A stretch of DNA of 64,000 bases, taken from NCBI RefSeq assembly GCF_042652185.1, contig NZ_JBHSIX010000031.1; one strand, 5' to 3'. Position numbers and translations under genes: made by a program. Positions 53,421-62,427 of this stretch are shown here, one piece after another. The number at the start of each line of letters is the position of its first letter. Position 1 is the first letter of the stretch. This DNA is from Actinacidiphila fildesensis. Lineage in GTDB: Bacteria > Actinomycetota > Actinomycetes > Streptomycetales > Streptomycetaceae. The notes beneath the pieces are model-generated. The model saw nothing but the letters and a program-made list of their open reading frames with translations. It ran no database searches and had not been told where the DNA came from.

Positions 53421-53551
53421 GGCCAGCGCCGGCCGAGAAATGTGTCGAGGCCCGGTCCGAAGGCGGTCCCCGGTCATGATCCCTTGCTCAACCGGCGGGC
53501 AGCAGGCGAGACTTCACTTCGGATGGGCAAGGGCACATATGAGGGGGATCC

Positions 53552-53857
53552 ATGGGACAGCCGGCACTCGTGCGCACCGGGACGACGGAATTCTTCGTCG
53601 AACTCGCGGAAGGCAGCGGTCCGCAGACCGTGGGCATTGCGGACGCACTGTCCTTCGACGGGGTCCGCGGTACGGTGGAGGCCATCGGCGACCAACTCGC
53701 CGCCGCCTGGGACAGGGTGCGACCCGATGAGGCGACTGTGGAGTTCGGGCTGAACCTCACCGCGAAGTCCGGGAAACTGACCGGCATGCTGATCGAGGGC
53801 AGCGGGGAGGCGGCGCTGCGGATCACCCTCACCTGGAAGGCCGGAAGCCGGCCCTGA
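53552..53857 (+). CDS. trypsin-co-occurring domain protein (CU044_2847 family)
   Basis: 101 aa from ATG at 53552 with GAGGGGG upstream. Sequence TTEFFVELAEGSGPQTVGIA, the central LSFDGVRGTVEAIGDQLAAA and the end VEFGLNLTAKSGKLTGMLIE, ALRITLTWK match the small beta-rich CU044_2847 family, known for sitting next to trypsin-like proteases. It ends 17 bp before the large protease-NTPase gene, so the two are co-transcribed and coupled. The role is probably as substrate, inhibitor or activator of the protease in a conflict or signalling system (inference). Confidence 0.8.
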   Translation: MGQPALVRTGTTEFFVELAEGSGPQTVGIADALSFDGVRGTVEAIGDQLAAAWDRVRPDEATVEFGLNLTAKSGKLTGMLIEGSGEAALRITLTWKAGSRP

Positions 53858-53874
53858 CCGGTCGGGGCCGCGCG

Positions 53875-56800
53875 ATGTACACACGCGTCGAATCGCGGGA
53901 GTTGCGCCGCTGTGTCGTCAGGATCGACACCGTGGACCAACTGCTGTGCGGCACCGGGTTCTTCGTGGCACCCGGATGGGTACTGACCTGCGCACACGTC
54001 GTCAAGGACCAGGCGGCGGTCAGTGTGGTCACGGACGCGGGCATCAGCGCGCACCCGGTACAGGGCACCGTCGTGGCACGGTCCGCGCCGAAGGGGGCCG
54101 GCGCGCTGTGGCCCTTCCCCGATCTGGCCCTGATCCGCCTCGACGCCGCACTCGACCACCCTTGCGTCCTGCTCGAAGCCGATGATCCGCTCGGGGAGCA
54201 GGAGTGCCAGACCTGGGGCTACCCGCCTCGGGAATACGGCCTCGACCCGCCCGGCTCTCCCGCCACCTTCCGTTTCGAGGGAGTGGAAGGCGACGGCTAC
54301 CTCCGGCTCAAGGCGGGACAGGCCAGACCGGGGCTGTCCGGGGCGCCGCTGTTGTGCCCCGAGCGCCGAGCGGTGGTCGGCGTCGTATCGGCCTCCCGGA
54401 ACATCGACACGGATCTGGGCGGTTGGGCGTCGCCCGTCTCCGCGCTCTTCGACGGCGGCCCCGGCGTGCCGGCGGACCTGCTCGCCGCCGGCCGGCGGAT
54501 ACGCGGCCTCAACCGCGCCGCCGTCCTCGCCGACCGGACCGCCTGGCACCGTGTCCTGCCGGTCGCGGACTGCGCCACGGCGCTGGAGCGGCCCTGGGCG
54601 CCCTTCACCCGAGGTCCGCGCTCCAGTCCCGCAGATCTGCTGCGCAGCGACTTCGCGGTGGTCCCGTATCTGTTCCGCGACGCGGAACTCGACGCTCTGA
54701 CCGCGTGGTGCCGGGCACCGCACGCGATGTCGGTGGTCCAGGTGGCCGGGCGCGGAGGCGCAGGCAAGACCCGCTTCGGCCTGGAACTGGCCGCCCGGAT
54801 GGAGCGGCACGGCTGGGTGAGCGGGCTGTGGAGACGCGACAGCGCTCCAGCCGATCTGGCGCGGCTGCCACTCCCCCGGTTCGTGGTGATCGACTACGTC
54901 GAAGCCGTCGGCACGCCAGAGTTCCTGGCCCTGCTGGAAGCCCTGCGCCACGGCGCGACGGACATCGCGCCGGTCCGTGTTCTGCTGCTGACGCGCACCG
55001 GTACAGGTCCGTCGGCCGACACCCTGGCGAGGCTGGAGGAGGACGCGCCCGCACCGTTGCGGACGATCCTGTCCGAGGCCGGCGACAGCGCCACGGCCGC
55101 TGGGCACCTCACCGGCGAGCAGCGCCGGACGCTGTACCAACAGGCCGCTCACGCGTTCTCCCGTGCCTGGCACGCACCCGGCGGCCCGGTCGTCACGCCA
55201 CCGGATCTGGACGACGCGCGCTACGGGCTGCCGTTGGAAGTTCTGTTCGAGGCGCTGGACCGCGTCCTTCGCCCGGATACCGAACCGGGGGCGGGGTCCG
55301 TCGGGGGGCCGGGCAACGAGGGACTTCCCGTGGACCGGATCCTTCGCCATGAGGAGCGCTACTGGGCGGCCACCGCGACCGCCGCCGGCGTGCCCTGGCT
55401 GGACGGTGCCTTGCGCCGCCGCCTGGTGGCGGCGGCGACACTCGCGGGCGCCGCCGACAGCCGGCAGGCCCACGCGCTGACCGCCCTGGCCGCGGCGCGG
55501 GAAGGCGGCTCGGGCCCGGAGAACCGGGCGCTCGTCGGATGGCTGGCAGGGCTCTACGAGGGACCCGCGCTCCTGGTCCCGTTGCGCCCCGACAAGCTGG
55601 GCGAAGCACTGGTGGCCGCGGTCCTGCGCGAGGACCTGCGGACGGGCCCGCCAGCGGACCTGGACAAGGCGCTGTTGACAGGTGTGCTGGGCCTGGACGC
55701 CGACGGCCAGGTCGTCCATGCGCTCGATGTGCTCGCCCGGCTGGGGACGGCGGACGGCGAGGTCACCACCTCGGTGGCTCAGGCGCTGGCTGCCCGGCTG
55801 CCCGCGCTCGCCCGGCGCGCCGAGCGAGCCGTGCAAGCCCCACCGACCGGGTCCGGCGACGTGTCGCTGCTGCACGGCCTGCTGCGGCTGGTCGGCGCCG
55901 AGCTGCTGGAGCGGATCTCAGCGGCCACCCGGTCCGCCGACGACAATGCGCTGCCCGACCTCGCCGCCGCCCTCCTGCGCCTCGGAGATCTCGCCAGGTC
56001 CTACGGACGCGGCGAGGAGGCCGGCCGGCTGTACCGCCAGGGCACGGCTCTCGGCCGGGACCTGATCCGCGATCACCCGGAAAACACCGGCCACCAGCGG
56101 GACCTGGGGGTGCTCTGCAACCGGCTGGGCGACACGGCCCGAGCCGCCGGGGACCGCAGTGAAGCCGCCAAGTGGTACCAGGAGGCTCTGGGCATCGCCG
56201 AGGGTCTGGTGCGGGCGACACCGTCGAGCCCGGTCCACCAGCGGGACCTGGCCGTGTGCTGCGACCGGCTCGGCGAGCTCGCCCGGTTGGACGGCCAGTG
56301 GTCCACGGCCGAGCGGCTGCACCGTAAGGCGCTGGCCACAGCACGCAGGCTCGCCACTGCGGAGCCGGGCGACGCCTCGGTGCAACGGGATCTGCTGGTC
56401 GCCTACAACCGGCTCGGGGATCTGCTGTCCGGCACGGAACAGCCGCACCAGGCCGCCGAGATGTACCGGCAGGCGGTCATGATCGGACAGGAGCTGGCGC
56501 GGCGCGCACCCGACAGCACCGTGCACCTGCGCGACCTGGCGGTCTCGTACAACCGGCTGGGCGATCTGGCCCGTGCCGAAGGCGGCCTGGACCGGGCCGC
56601 CGCTCAGTACCGCCAGTCCCTGCGGATCCGCGAGGAACTCGCGCGCACGGAACCCGAGAGCGCCGCCTCCCGCCGCGATCTGGGCCTGTGCTACGCCAGG
56701 TTGGGAGATCTCGCCCATGCCTCGCATCAGGGCGAGGAAGCGGCGCGCCTGTACCGGAATTCCTGGGAGGCGGCCTACACGCTCGTGCGGGACGAACCGC

Positions 56801-57468
56801 AGAACACGACCTATCAGGAGGATCTGACCGCCGTCCGCAAGCGTCTGGCGGCGCAACTGCGGGACCTGGACCAGCGCGCGCCGGGCGACGAGACCGGCGA
56901 CGACGCGATGAGCTGGGCTGACCTGGCTCGTATGCTCCGGGAAAGCGCGGGAGAGGCCGACGGCGTGGACCTGGATGACGACGTCCAGGACATGTTCTTC
57001 GCGGAGCTGGGTTACGACTCGCTCGCTCTGCTGCAGGTGGCCGGCGCGACCGGCATCGAGTACGGACTCTGCCTGGACGACGATGCGATCGCCGAAGCGG
57101 ACACCCCGCGCAGCCTGCTCGCCCTGATCAACGCCACCGCCGCCGACCTCCGCCGTACGTCGCGGCGCCCCTCGAACCGGAGAGCCGCGAACTGGAGAGC
57201 CGGACGTCCCGTCTCCGTCTCCGCCCTCCGCTCCTGGGTGGTCGGCTGGCTGACCGGCAACCTGGGGCTGAGTTCCGCGCAGATCGACCTCGGCGACACC
57301 TTCTCCGCGTGTGCGGGCTTCGACTCGATCCGGGCGCTCGATCTGTTCGACGACATCGAGATCGTTTATGGCGTCTACGTAGCTTTCGACTCCGGCTGGG
57401 GAGAACTCACCATCCGTAAATTCATCGGCGACCTCCACGCGGACGTGGCACGGCATCAGCAGCGCTAG
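53875..57468 (+). CDS. trypsin-like protease / STAND-type NTPase / TPR / double acyl-carrier-like fusion
   Basis: 1197 aa, uninterrupted. Residues 1-200: trypsin-like protease with the triad His41 (VLTCAHVV), Asp83 (PDLALIRLD) and Ser155 (RPGLSGAPL). About 260-520: P-loop NTPase with Walker A GRGGAGKTR (292-300), Walker B FVVIDYVE (336-343) and sensor VLLLTRTGT (370-377). About 690-1000: six or so TPR-like units with a repeated NRLGDLAR core. About 1010-1090: first acyl-carrier-like domain, LGYDSLALLQ with Ser1049. About 1110-1190: second, CAGFDSIRALDLF with Ser1151. No signal peptide or membrane helix. The protease-NTPase-TPR layout is that of prokaryotic NLR-like sensors; the carrier domains at the end are unusual. 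Probably a ligand-gated protease system with the small protein upstream. Confidence 0.85.
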   Translation: MYTRVESRELRRCVVRIDTVDQLLCGTGFFVAPGWVLTCAHVVKDQAAVSVVTDAGISAHPVQGTVVARSAPKGAGALWPFPDLALIRLDAALDHPCVLLEADDPLGEQECQTWGYPPREYGLDPPGSPATFRFEGVEGDGYLRLKAGQARPGLSGAPLLCPERRAVVGVVSASRNIDTDLGGWASPVSALFDGGPGVPADLLAAGRRIRGLNRAAVLADRTAWHRVLPVADCATALERPWAPFTRGPRSSPADLLRSDFAVVPYLFRDAELDALTAWCRAPHAMSVVQVAGRGGAGKTRFGLELAARMERHGWVSGLWRRDSAPADLARLPLPRFVVIDYVEAVGTPEFLALLEALRHGATDIAPVRVLLLTRTGTGPSADTLARLEEDAPAPLRTILSEAGDSATAAGHLTGEQRRTLYQQAAHAFSRAWHAPGGPVVTPPDLDDARYGLPLEVLFEALDRVLRPDTEPGAGSVGGPGNEGLPVDRILRHEERYWAATATAAGVPWLDGALRRRLVAAATLAGAADSRQAHALTALAAAREGGSGPENRALVGWLAGLYEGPALLVPLRPDKLGEALVAAVLREDLRTGPPADLDKALLTGVLGLDADGQVVHALDVLARLGTADGEVTTSVAQALAARLPALARRAERAVQAPPTGSGDVSLLHGLLRLVGAELLERISAATRSADDNALPDLAAALLRLGDLARSYGRGEEAGRLYRQGTALGRDLIRDHPENTGHQRDLGVLCNRLGDTARAAGDRSEAAKWYQEALGIAEGLVRATPSSPVHQRDLAVCCDRLGELARLDGQWSTAERLHRKALATARRLATAEPGDASVQRDLLVAYNRLGDLLSGTEQPHQAAEMYRQAVMIGQELARRAPDSTVHLRDLAVSYNRLGDLARAEGGLDRAAAQYRQSLRIREELARTEPESAASRRDLGLCYARLGDLAHASHQGEEAARLYRNSWEAAYTLVRDEPQNTTYQEDLTAVRKRLAAQLRDLDQRAPGDETGDDAMSWADLARMLRESAGEADGVDLDDDVQDMFFAELGYDSLALLQVAGATGIEYGLCLDDDAIAEADTPRSLLALINATAADLRRTSRRPSNRRAANWRAGRPVSVSALRSWVVGWLTGNLGLSSAQIDLGDTFSACAGFDSIRALDLFDDIEIVYGVYVAFDSGWGELTIRKFIGDLHADVARHQQR

Positions 57469-57523
57469 AGCCTGTCTCTTGGAAGTGCGGTGCGCAGGGT
57501 GCTGCATGCCGGATCGAAATCTT

Positions 57524-57655
57524 GTGGCAGCAGCGTTCGCCCCGCAGCGGCTGATCGAGCGGGTCGTGGGCCTCGACGAGGCGGCAGCGCTGCCGCCTGG
57601 CTTCGACCGGGCCTCCCCCGCCGGGATGACGACGATCGATCCGCTCCACGGCTGA
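57524..57655 (+). pseudogene. zinc-type alcohol dehydrogenase C-terminal fragment
   Basis: AAFAPQRLIERVVGLDEAAA, LPPGFDRASPAGMTTIDPLH. These last 40 residues resemble a medium-chain dehydrogenase end; the rest is missing. Confidence 0.5.
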
Positions 57656-57729
57656 ATCCACGGCGGACGCGGCCGGGGTGGCGGGCGTGGCGTCGGGATT
57701 TGTACGGGTTGTCGGGTGATGATGGCGCC

Positions 57730-58365
57730 GTGCGACTTGATCACGTGTCCTACGCGGTGGCCCGCGACAGCTTCGTCTCGACCGTCCAGCGGATCGGATC
57801 GGCCCTCGGCGCCGGGTTCGTCGACGGCGGCGTGCACCCGCGATTCGGCACCCGCAATTTTATTCTCCCGCTGAGCGGCGGCACCTACGTCGAGGTCGTC
57901 ACCACACTCGACCACCCCGCCGCCGACCGCGCACCCTTCGGCCAGGCGGTCGCGCGCCGCGCCGCCGAGGGCGGCGGTTGGCTCGGTTGGGTGGTCTCCG
58001 TCGACGACATCGCCCCGGTCGAGACCCGCCTCGGCCGCACCTCGGCCGAGGGCCACCGCGTCCGCCCCGACGGGTTCGACCTGAGGTGGAAGCAGATCGG
58101 CCTGCTGGAACTGCTGGAGGACCCGCAACTGCCCTACTTCCTTCAGTGGTCGGTCCCCATCGAGGAGCGCCCGAGCGCCGACCCGCGCACCTCCACCACC
58201 ATCCACGGGGTCTCCATCGCCGGCGACGCCGCCTCCATCGCCGAATTCCTCGGCGAACCGGCCGACCACCCCCTCGACCAGATCGACGTCACTTGGGTTG
58301 AGGATGAGGAACCGGGCCTGGTCTCGGTCGAGTTCGCCACCGCCCACGGCCCGGTCACGATCTGA
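57730..58365 (+). CDS. VOC/glyoxalase-like protein
   Basis: 211 aa from GTG at 57730. Begins VRLDHVSYAVARDSFVSTVQ, with GGVHPRFGTRNFILPLSGGT and YVEVVTTLDHPAADRAPFGQ, then HGVSIAGDAASIAEFLGEPA in the second half. The two-lobed arrangement is that of Glyoxalase-like_3-type VOC proteins, which bind a metal and small molecules. Substrate unknown. Intact. Confidence 0.75.
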   Translation: MRLDHVSYAVARDSFVSTVQRIGSALGAGFVDGGVHPRFGTRNFILPLSGGTYVEVVTTLDHPAADRAPFGQAVARRAAEGGGWLGWVVSVDDIAPVETRLGRTSAEGHRVRPDGFDLRWKQIGLLELLEDPQLPYFLQWSVPIEERPSADPRTSTTIHGVSIAGDAASIAEFLGEPADHPLDQIDVTWVEDEEPGLVSVEFATAHGPVTI

Positions 58366-58452
58366 CCAGGGCCCGACTGCTCCGCGGGAGCAGCCGGCCG
58401 GGATCTCCCGGCTGGCGCGTGTCGATTTAGTGGATTGGTCAGTTGATCGGAT

Positions 58453-58600
58453 GTGTCTGCCCGATCAGTGATCACTGATGCGATGTGGAGCCGGATCGAG
58501 CCGCTGATGCCGGCTGACCCGGTCCGTGGACGGCGGAGGGCCGATCACCGCCGAACGCTCGAGGCCATCGCGTGGCACCGCTACGAGACCATGGGCACCC
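58453..58600 (+). pseudogene. IS5-family transposase N-terminal fragment
   Basis: VITDAMWSRIEPLMPADPVR, GRRRADHRRTLEAIAWHRYE: the first 45 residues of an IS5-type transposase. The catalytic region is gone. Confidence 0.6.
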
Positions 58601-58664
58601 CGGTCTATCCCGAGCCGCACACAGGGCTGCTGCCTTGCTGCACTCATTGGTCCGTGTCCCCGCG

Positions 58665-58841
58665 ATGGAGCACAGCAACCTGCTGTACGCAGCCTCGGTC
58701 GCGGTGGCCTACCTCACCGCCAGCGGCCAGCCCGTCAAGGTCACCGCAGCCGAGGCCGGCGACCTCGTCGATCATGTCGACCACGGACAACTCGACGTCC
58801 GCCAGGCAGCCGCCGTCCTGCGCGGTTGGACCCATGCCTGA
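58665..58841 (+). CDS. small hypothetical protein
   Basis: 58 aa from ATG at 58665: MEHSNLLYAASVAVAYLTAS, GQPVKVTAAEAGDLVDHVDH, GQLDVRQAAAVLRGWTHA. Coding bias is good and the fold is probably all-helical. Resembles small proteins of Streptomyces integrative elements; no function assigned. Confidence 0.45.
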   Translation: MEHSNLLYAASVAVAYLTASGQPVKVTAAEAGDLVDHVDHGQLDVRQAAAVLRGWTHA

Positions 58842-59105
58842 CCTGCAAGCACCTCATGGGTGCCCACGGTGGACCTGCGGTGGTACCTAGCGAGCCCAAT
58901 TTGGGGCATCCTGCCATCACGGCGAACAGCACCCCCAGGCGCGCGGCGGTCCGTCAACTTCGAGGCCGCCTGGTGCCGACCACCAACTAGTCGGGCCTTC
59001 ATGGCGCATCGGCAGGACCAGGATGGAGAAGTGGGGGCCTGAACTCCAGTCCCGGCGACCCGGGGAACCCCGCTCCGGAGCCGAACCCTGAACCTGAGCC
59101 CGGCG

Positions 59106-59355
59106 ATGAGTGACGCGCCGGCGATCGGGGAGGTGGCGCACATCGCGGACCGGCTCCGGGTCCAGTGTGCGCAGGAGCTCGACGCACGCGAGAGCGGGTA
59201 CTTCCATCAACGCGCCTGGCTGCGCACCGCCTTCCTGACGGTGCCCAGGGAGAACGTCGTCCCGGAGCAGGTGTGGTGGCCCCACCCCCGGGACGATGGC
59301 CTGCACCACGTCATCAACCGCGGCCAACACCCCCGCGCCTGGATCAAATCTGACC
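59106..59355 (+). pseudogene. methyltransferase-type (PIMT-like) N-terminal fragment
   Basis: DRLRVQCAQELDARESGYFH, QRAWLRTAFLTVPRENVVPE, QVWWPHPRDDGLHHVINRGQ, HPRAWIK. The LRTAFLxVPRExxVPxxVW sequence is like the start of protein-isoaspartate O-methyltransferase-type enzymes, also common near peptide natural-product genes. The SAM-binding domain is missing. Confidence 0.5.
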
Positions 59356-59395
59356 TCGCTGGGAAACAGGCGAAAGGACTGGGGGGACGCGTGGA

Positions 59396-59425
59396 GGGGC
59401 CCTGGTGCCATGGCACCAGGGCCCC
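59396..59425. terminator. 30-bp perfect palindrome (terminator-like)
   Basis: GGGGCCCTGGTGCCA followed by its exact complement, at the point where the methyltransferase-like sequence ends. Confidence 0.55.
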
Positions 59426-59643
59426 GAAGGACGGAAAACACCACCTGCCGACCCCAATACTGCGCCGGCCTACTGTGTCCGCACCCGACCGGTAATCAGT
59501 CGGGGGTACGGGGATCGCTGATGCGTGACCGGAGACCACCTCACTATCGATGTCCTGCGGTACCCGGGCGCACTACTTCGCCCGGGCGATCCTGATGGCG
59601 CTCAACCCCTCCGTTCCCTCTGGATCAATCACTTGCTCGTTCG

Positions 59644-60090
59644 GTACTGCGCACTACGGGTGATACGTACTGCTGGTGGCCTTCACCGCACCACCGTCCG
59701 GCAGCCAGCCCCGTCGCCCGTACTGCAACTGCCCTGGCTTAGAACCCCACTGCCGAACCCCTTGGCACGCGCGCCCGCAGCCCGACGCCTTCACCAAGAG
59801 AACTTCATGCCACTGCACTGCTGGTACTGCCGTACAGCTGTGTTGCGGGTACTGCTGGTGGCCTTCACCGCACCACCGTCCGGCAGCCAGCCCCGTCGCC
59901 CGTACTGCAACCGCTCTGGCTTAGAACCCCACTGCCGAACCTCTCGGCACGCGCGCCCGCAGCCCGACGCCTTCACCGAGAGACCACTTGTGTACTGCGC
60001 TGCTGGTACTGCAACCGCATCTGGTACTGCTGTCCTGCGTGATGCGGTACTTCGGGTACTGCGTGTCAGACCTGCACGTGCCGTACTGCG
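59644..60090. repeat. array of eleven GTACTGC motifs with a 182-bp tandem repeat
   Basis: GTACTGC occurs eleven times in about 450 bp, for instance at 59644, 59667, 59824 and 59849, always on the plus strand and often preceded by G or C. Within it, 59667-59848 is repeated at 59849-59995 with high identity. The period of 182 bp is not a multiple of three, so the repeat is a DNA-level feature rather than a protein repeat. No gene is assigned between 59426 and 60389. Confidence 0.75.
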
Positions 60091-60389
60091 TTACTGCGGT
60101 CCTGCGCGGCGGCCCCTCCCGGGGCGGCCCGGCCCGGCAATCAACCCTGCGACCCACCAGCACTGCACTGGCCGCCGGATTCCATCACCGTGCCACACAC
60201 TCCGCGCGGCAGTTCGTGTCTGCCGCGCCCTGCTTCCTTCTTGACTACGACCAGAACACTACCCACACCCGGAAGCGAATGTCTACTTCACACGCGATAG
60301 GTTTTCGCGGCACTGCCCGATAGGCATTCTGTCGCCCACTCAGCGACACCCCCGGTCGCGACACGGCACGGAAAGGGCAGGAGAACCGC

Positions 60390-60953
60390 ATGAGACACGA
60401 CCCCTCACCGCCCATCCCGCACACGGACATCTGCGACGTGTGCGCCCGGCGGCTCACCGACGGGTGCCGCCTGGCCGTCGTCCGGGACTCCTCCGCTGTT
60501 CACGCCCGCGACCCGGCACGTGACGGCCTGCGCCTGATCGCCACCTGCTCACCCGAACACCTCACCACCCTGCAGGATGAGTACGACCAACGGCCCTTCA
60601 TCCCCGAGGAGCTGTGGGCCGGAAAGATCCTGCGCGCCCTGGCGCAGCAGCCCGTCGGGATCACCGGCGAAGCCCTGTCCGCGGCGACCGGGCTGGACGA
60701 TCTGCAGATCCAACGCACCAGGGCATGGCAGCAGCACCACGCCCGGCGCATGCAGCGCTCCGAGCACCCCCCCACGATCCTCCGAGGGGTGACGGTTCTC
60801 GATTGCCGGCTGGGGGTTGTAGCAGGTGGGTATGGGGGCCGCCCTTCGAAGCCTTGGCAGGCAGGGGCCGCGGCTCGCCCCGCGACCATCTCGCGGGCCT
60901 GGGGTCCGAGTAGGAACGGCCCAGGAAACCGGTGTTGCTGTCAGAAGTTTTGA
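60390..60953 (+). CDS. hypothetical protein, C-terminus possibly altered
   Basis: ATG at 60390 after GGGCAGGAG. The first 125 residues have good coding bias: ICDVCARRLTDGCRLAVVRD (a CxxC motif), RLIATCSPEHLTTLQDEYDQ, RPFIPEELWAGKILRALAQQ, ITGEALSAATGLDDLQIQRT. From about 60780 the bias weakens and the last 55 codons (CRLGVVAGGYGGRPSKPWQA) look like non-coding sequence, so the gene may be 3'-truncated. I recall similar proteins on Streptomyces plasmids. Function unknown; the CxxC may bind zinc. Confidence 0.55.
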   Translation: MRHDPSPPIPHTDICDVCARRLTDGCRLAVVRDSSAVHARDPARDGLRLIATCSPEHLTTLQDEYDQRPFIPEELWAGKILRALAQQPVGITGEALSAATGLDDLQIQRTRAWQQHHARRMQRSEHPPTILRGVTVLDCRLGVVAGGYGGRPSKPWQAGAAARPATISRAWGPSRNGPGNRCCCQKF

Positions 60954-60956
60954 CAG
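60938..60956 (+). promoter_or_regulatory. operator-like inverted repeat
   Basis: CTGTCA and TGACAG separated by 7 bp, just upstream of the small frame starting at 60974. Confidence 0.4.
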
Positions 60957-60973
60957 GTCGTGATCGGGGACGA

Positions 60974-61267
60974 GTGACGCGGACGTGGTACGAGGAGAAT
61001 GCGCGGCGCGCTGGGCGCCGGCGAAGCTTCCTGATCGTCCTGGACGAGACGCGTGAACTCACCGAGGACGAGGTCAACGACCTGCTCGGCGACGACGGCC
61101 GCCGGCCGGCCGGGCCGAGGAGGATGACTACGAATGGGTGCGCTGATCAGCGCACCGTCAGGGCCCCGCGCGTGCGCGTCGCCGGTGCAGACGATGGCGT
61201 TCTCGCCGGGGACCGGGGTCTCAAAGCGGGTCGAAGAAGTCGTCCAGGGCTCCGGGGGTGGCGGTGA
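60974..61267 (+). CDS. possible small hypothetical protein
   Basis: GTG at 60974 opens VTRTWYEENARRAGRRRSFL, IVLDETRELTEDEVNDLLGD. The first 45 residues have coding character and an acidic helix; later residues are doubtful. The true end may be earlier. Confidence 0.35.
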   Translation: MTRTWYEENARRAGRRRSFLIVLDETRELTEDEVNDLLGDDGRRPAGPRRMTTNGCADQRTVRAPRVRVAGADDGVLAGDRGLKAGRRSRPGLRGWR

Positions 61268-61340
61268 GCGCGTTGGCGCGCCGCCGCGGGGTCGGGCTTG
61301 TGGGCGGGGCCCTGTGGTTCCCGTCGGCGCCCGTGACGCC

Positions 61341-61375
61341 GAGCCCGGTAGCGCACTGGTCGCGCTACCGGGCTC
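61341..61375 (-). terminator. terminator of the leftward cluster
   Basis: Perfect 14-bp stem GAGCCCGGTAGCGC / GCGCTACCGGGCTC with a 7-nt loop, 28 bp past the oxidoreductase stop codon. Confidence 0.85.
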
Positions 61376-61402
61376 TTGTGCGCTGGCCGACCGGGTGCCG
61401 GG

Positions 61403-62389
61403 TCAGATCTCGATGTCGACCACGATTTTGGCGTGTGCCGAGCCGTCCTCGACGGCGGCGTGGGCCTGGGCGACCGTGTCCAGGGTGTAGCGGCGGGGGT
61501 CCAGCAGCGGCTTGAGCAGGCCCGCGTCGGCCATGGCGGCGGCTTGGCGCAGGATCTCGCCGTGGTGCTCGCGGCCGCGGCCGGTGAGCATGGGCAGCAA
61601 GGTGAACACCCCTGAGTAGGTCGCGCCGCGAAAGGAGAGCGGAGCCAGGCTGTGGCTTCCCCACCCGAGGGCGCTCAGGACGTGGCCGGTGTAGGTGCGC
61701 ACCGCGGCGAAGGAGTCGTCCAGGACGGCGCCGCCGACGGTGTCGAAGACGATGTCGAAGCCCTCGCCACCGGTGTGTGCGGTGACATACTCCTGCACCT
61801 CGGTCGTGGCGTAGTCGATCGCGGTGGCTCCGAACTGCCGCACGAGCGCGGCGTCGGTCGCGGAGGCGGTGGCGAAGACCTCGGCGCCGCGGGCGCGGGC
61901 GATCTGCACCGCGACGTGACCGATGCCGCCGGCGCCGCCGTGCACCAGGACCTTGTGGCCGGTGCCGACCTGGGCCCGGTCCACCAGCCCCTCCCAGGCC
62001 GTGACGACGGCCAAGGGCAGGACCGCGGCCTCCCGCAGGGTCAAGGTGGCGGGCTTGTGAGCGAGCAGTCGGACGTCGGCGGCAACGTACTGGGCCAACG
62101 ATCCTTGGAGGTCACCGACGCCGCCGCTCAGGCCGTAGACCTCGTCGCCGGGAGAGAACCCGGTCGCGCCGGGGCCGACCTCTTCGACGGTGCCGGCCAG
62201 GTCCAGGCCCAGCACCGCGGGCAGCACCGTACGGGCGTGCGAGGCCAGGCCGGCGCGGATCTTGGTGCCCAGGGGGTTCACGCCGCTGGCAGCGATCTTG
62301 ACCAGGACCTGGCCCGGGCCGGGTACGGGTTTGGTGATGTCGGTGAGGTGCAACGAGGTGGCGAACTCGGTCAGTACGGCTGCGCGCAT
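61403..62389 (-). CDS. NADP-dependent quinone-oxidoreductase-type enzyme
   Basis: 328 aa from ATG at 62389. Medium-chain reductase without the structural zinc Cys: MRAAVLTEFATSLHLTDITK, VPGPGQVLVKIAASGVNPLG, LDLAGTVEEVGPGATGFSPG, cofactor loop VLVHGGAGGIGHVAVQIARA, and the end HAAVEDGSAHAKIVVDIEI. Reduces quinones or enones using NADPH. Last gene of a four-gene leftward cluster; 38 bp after the hydrolase gene. Confidence 0.9.
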   Translation of the reverse strand: MRAAVLTEFATSLHLTDITKPVPGPGQVLVKIAASGVNPLGTKIRAGLASHARTVLPAVLGLDLAGTVEEVGPGATGFSPGDEVYGLSGGVGDLQGSLAQYVAADVRLLAHKPATLTLREAAVLPLAVVTAWEGLVDRAQVGTGHKVLVHGGAGGIGHVAVQIARARGAEVFATASATDAALVRQFGATAIDYATTEVQEYVTAHTGGEGFDIVFDTVGGAVLDDSFAAVRTYTGHVLSALGWGSHSLAPLSFRGATYSGVFTLLPMLTGRGREHHGEILRQAAAMADAGLLKPLLDPRRYTLDTVAQAHAAVEDGSAHAKIVVDIEI

Positions 62390-62427
62390 GGTCCTGGTCC
62401 TTCGGTAGGTCACGATGGAGGCCACCG

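Noticed and set aside
58917..59444. Minus-strand 175-codon frame
   Set aside because: It is the shadow of the PIMT-like fragment on the plus strand, which carries recognisable motifs.
59525..60244. A 239-residue open frame across the GTACTGC repeats
   Set aside because: The 182-bp period changes frame between copies and codon bias is poor, so it is not a repeated protein.
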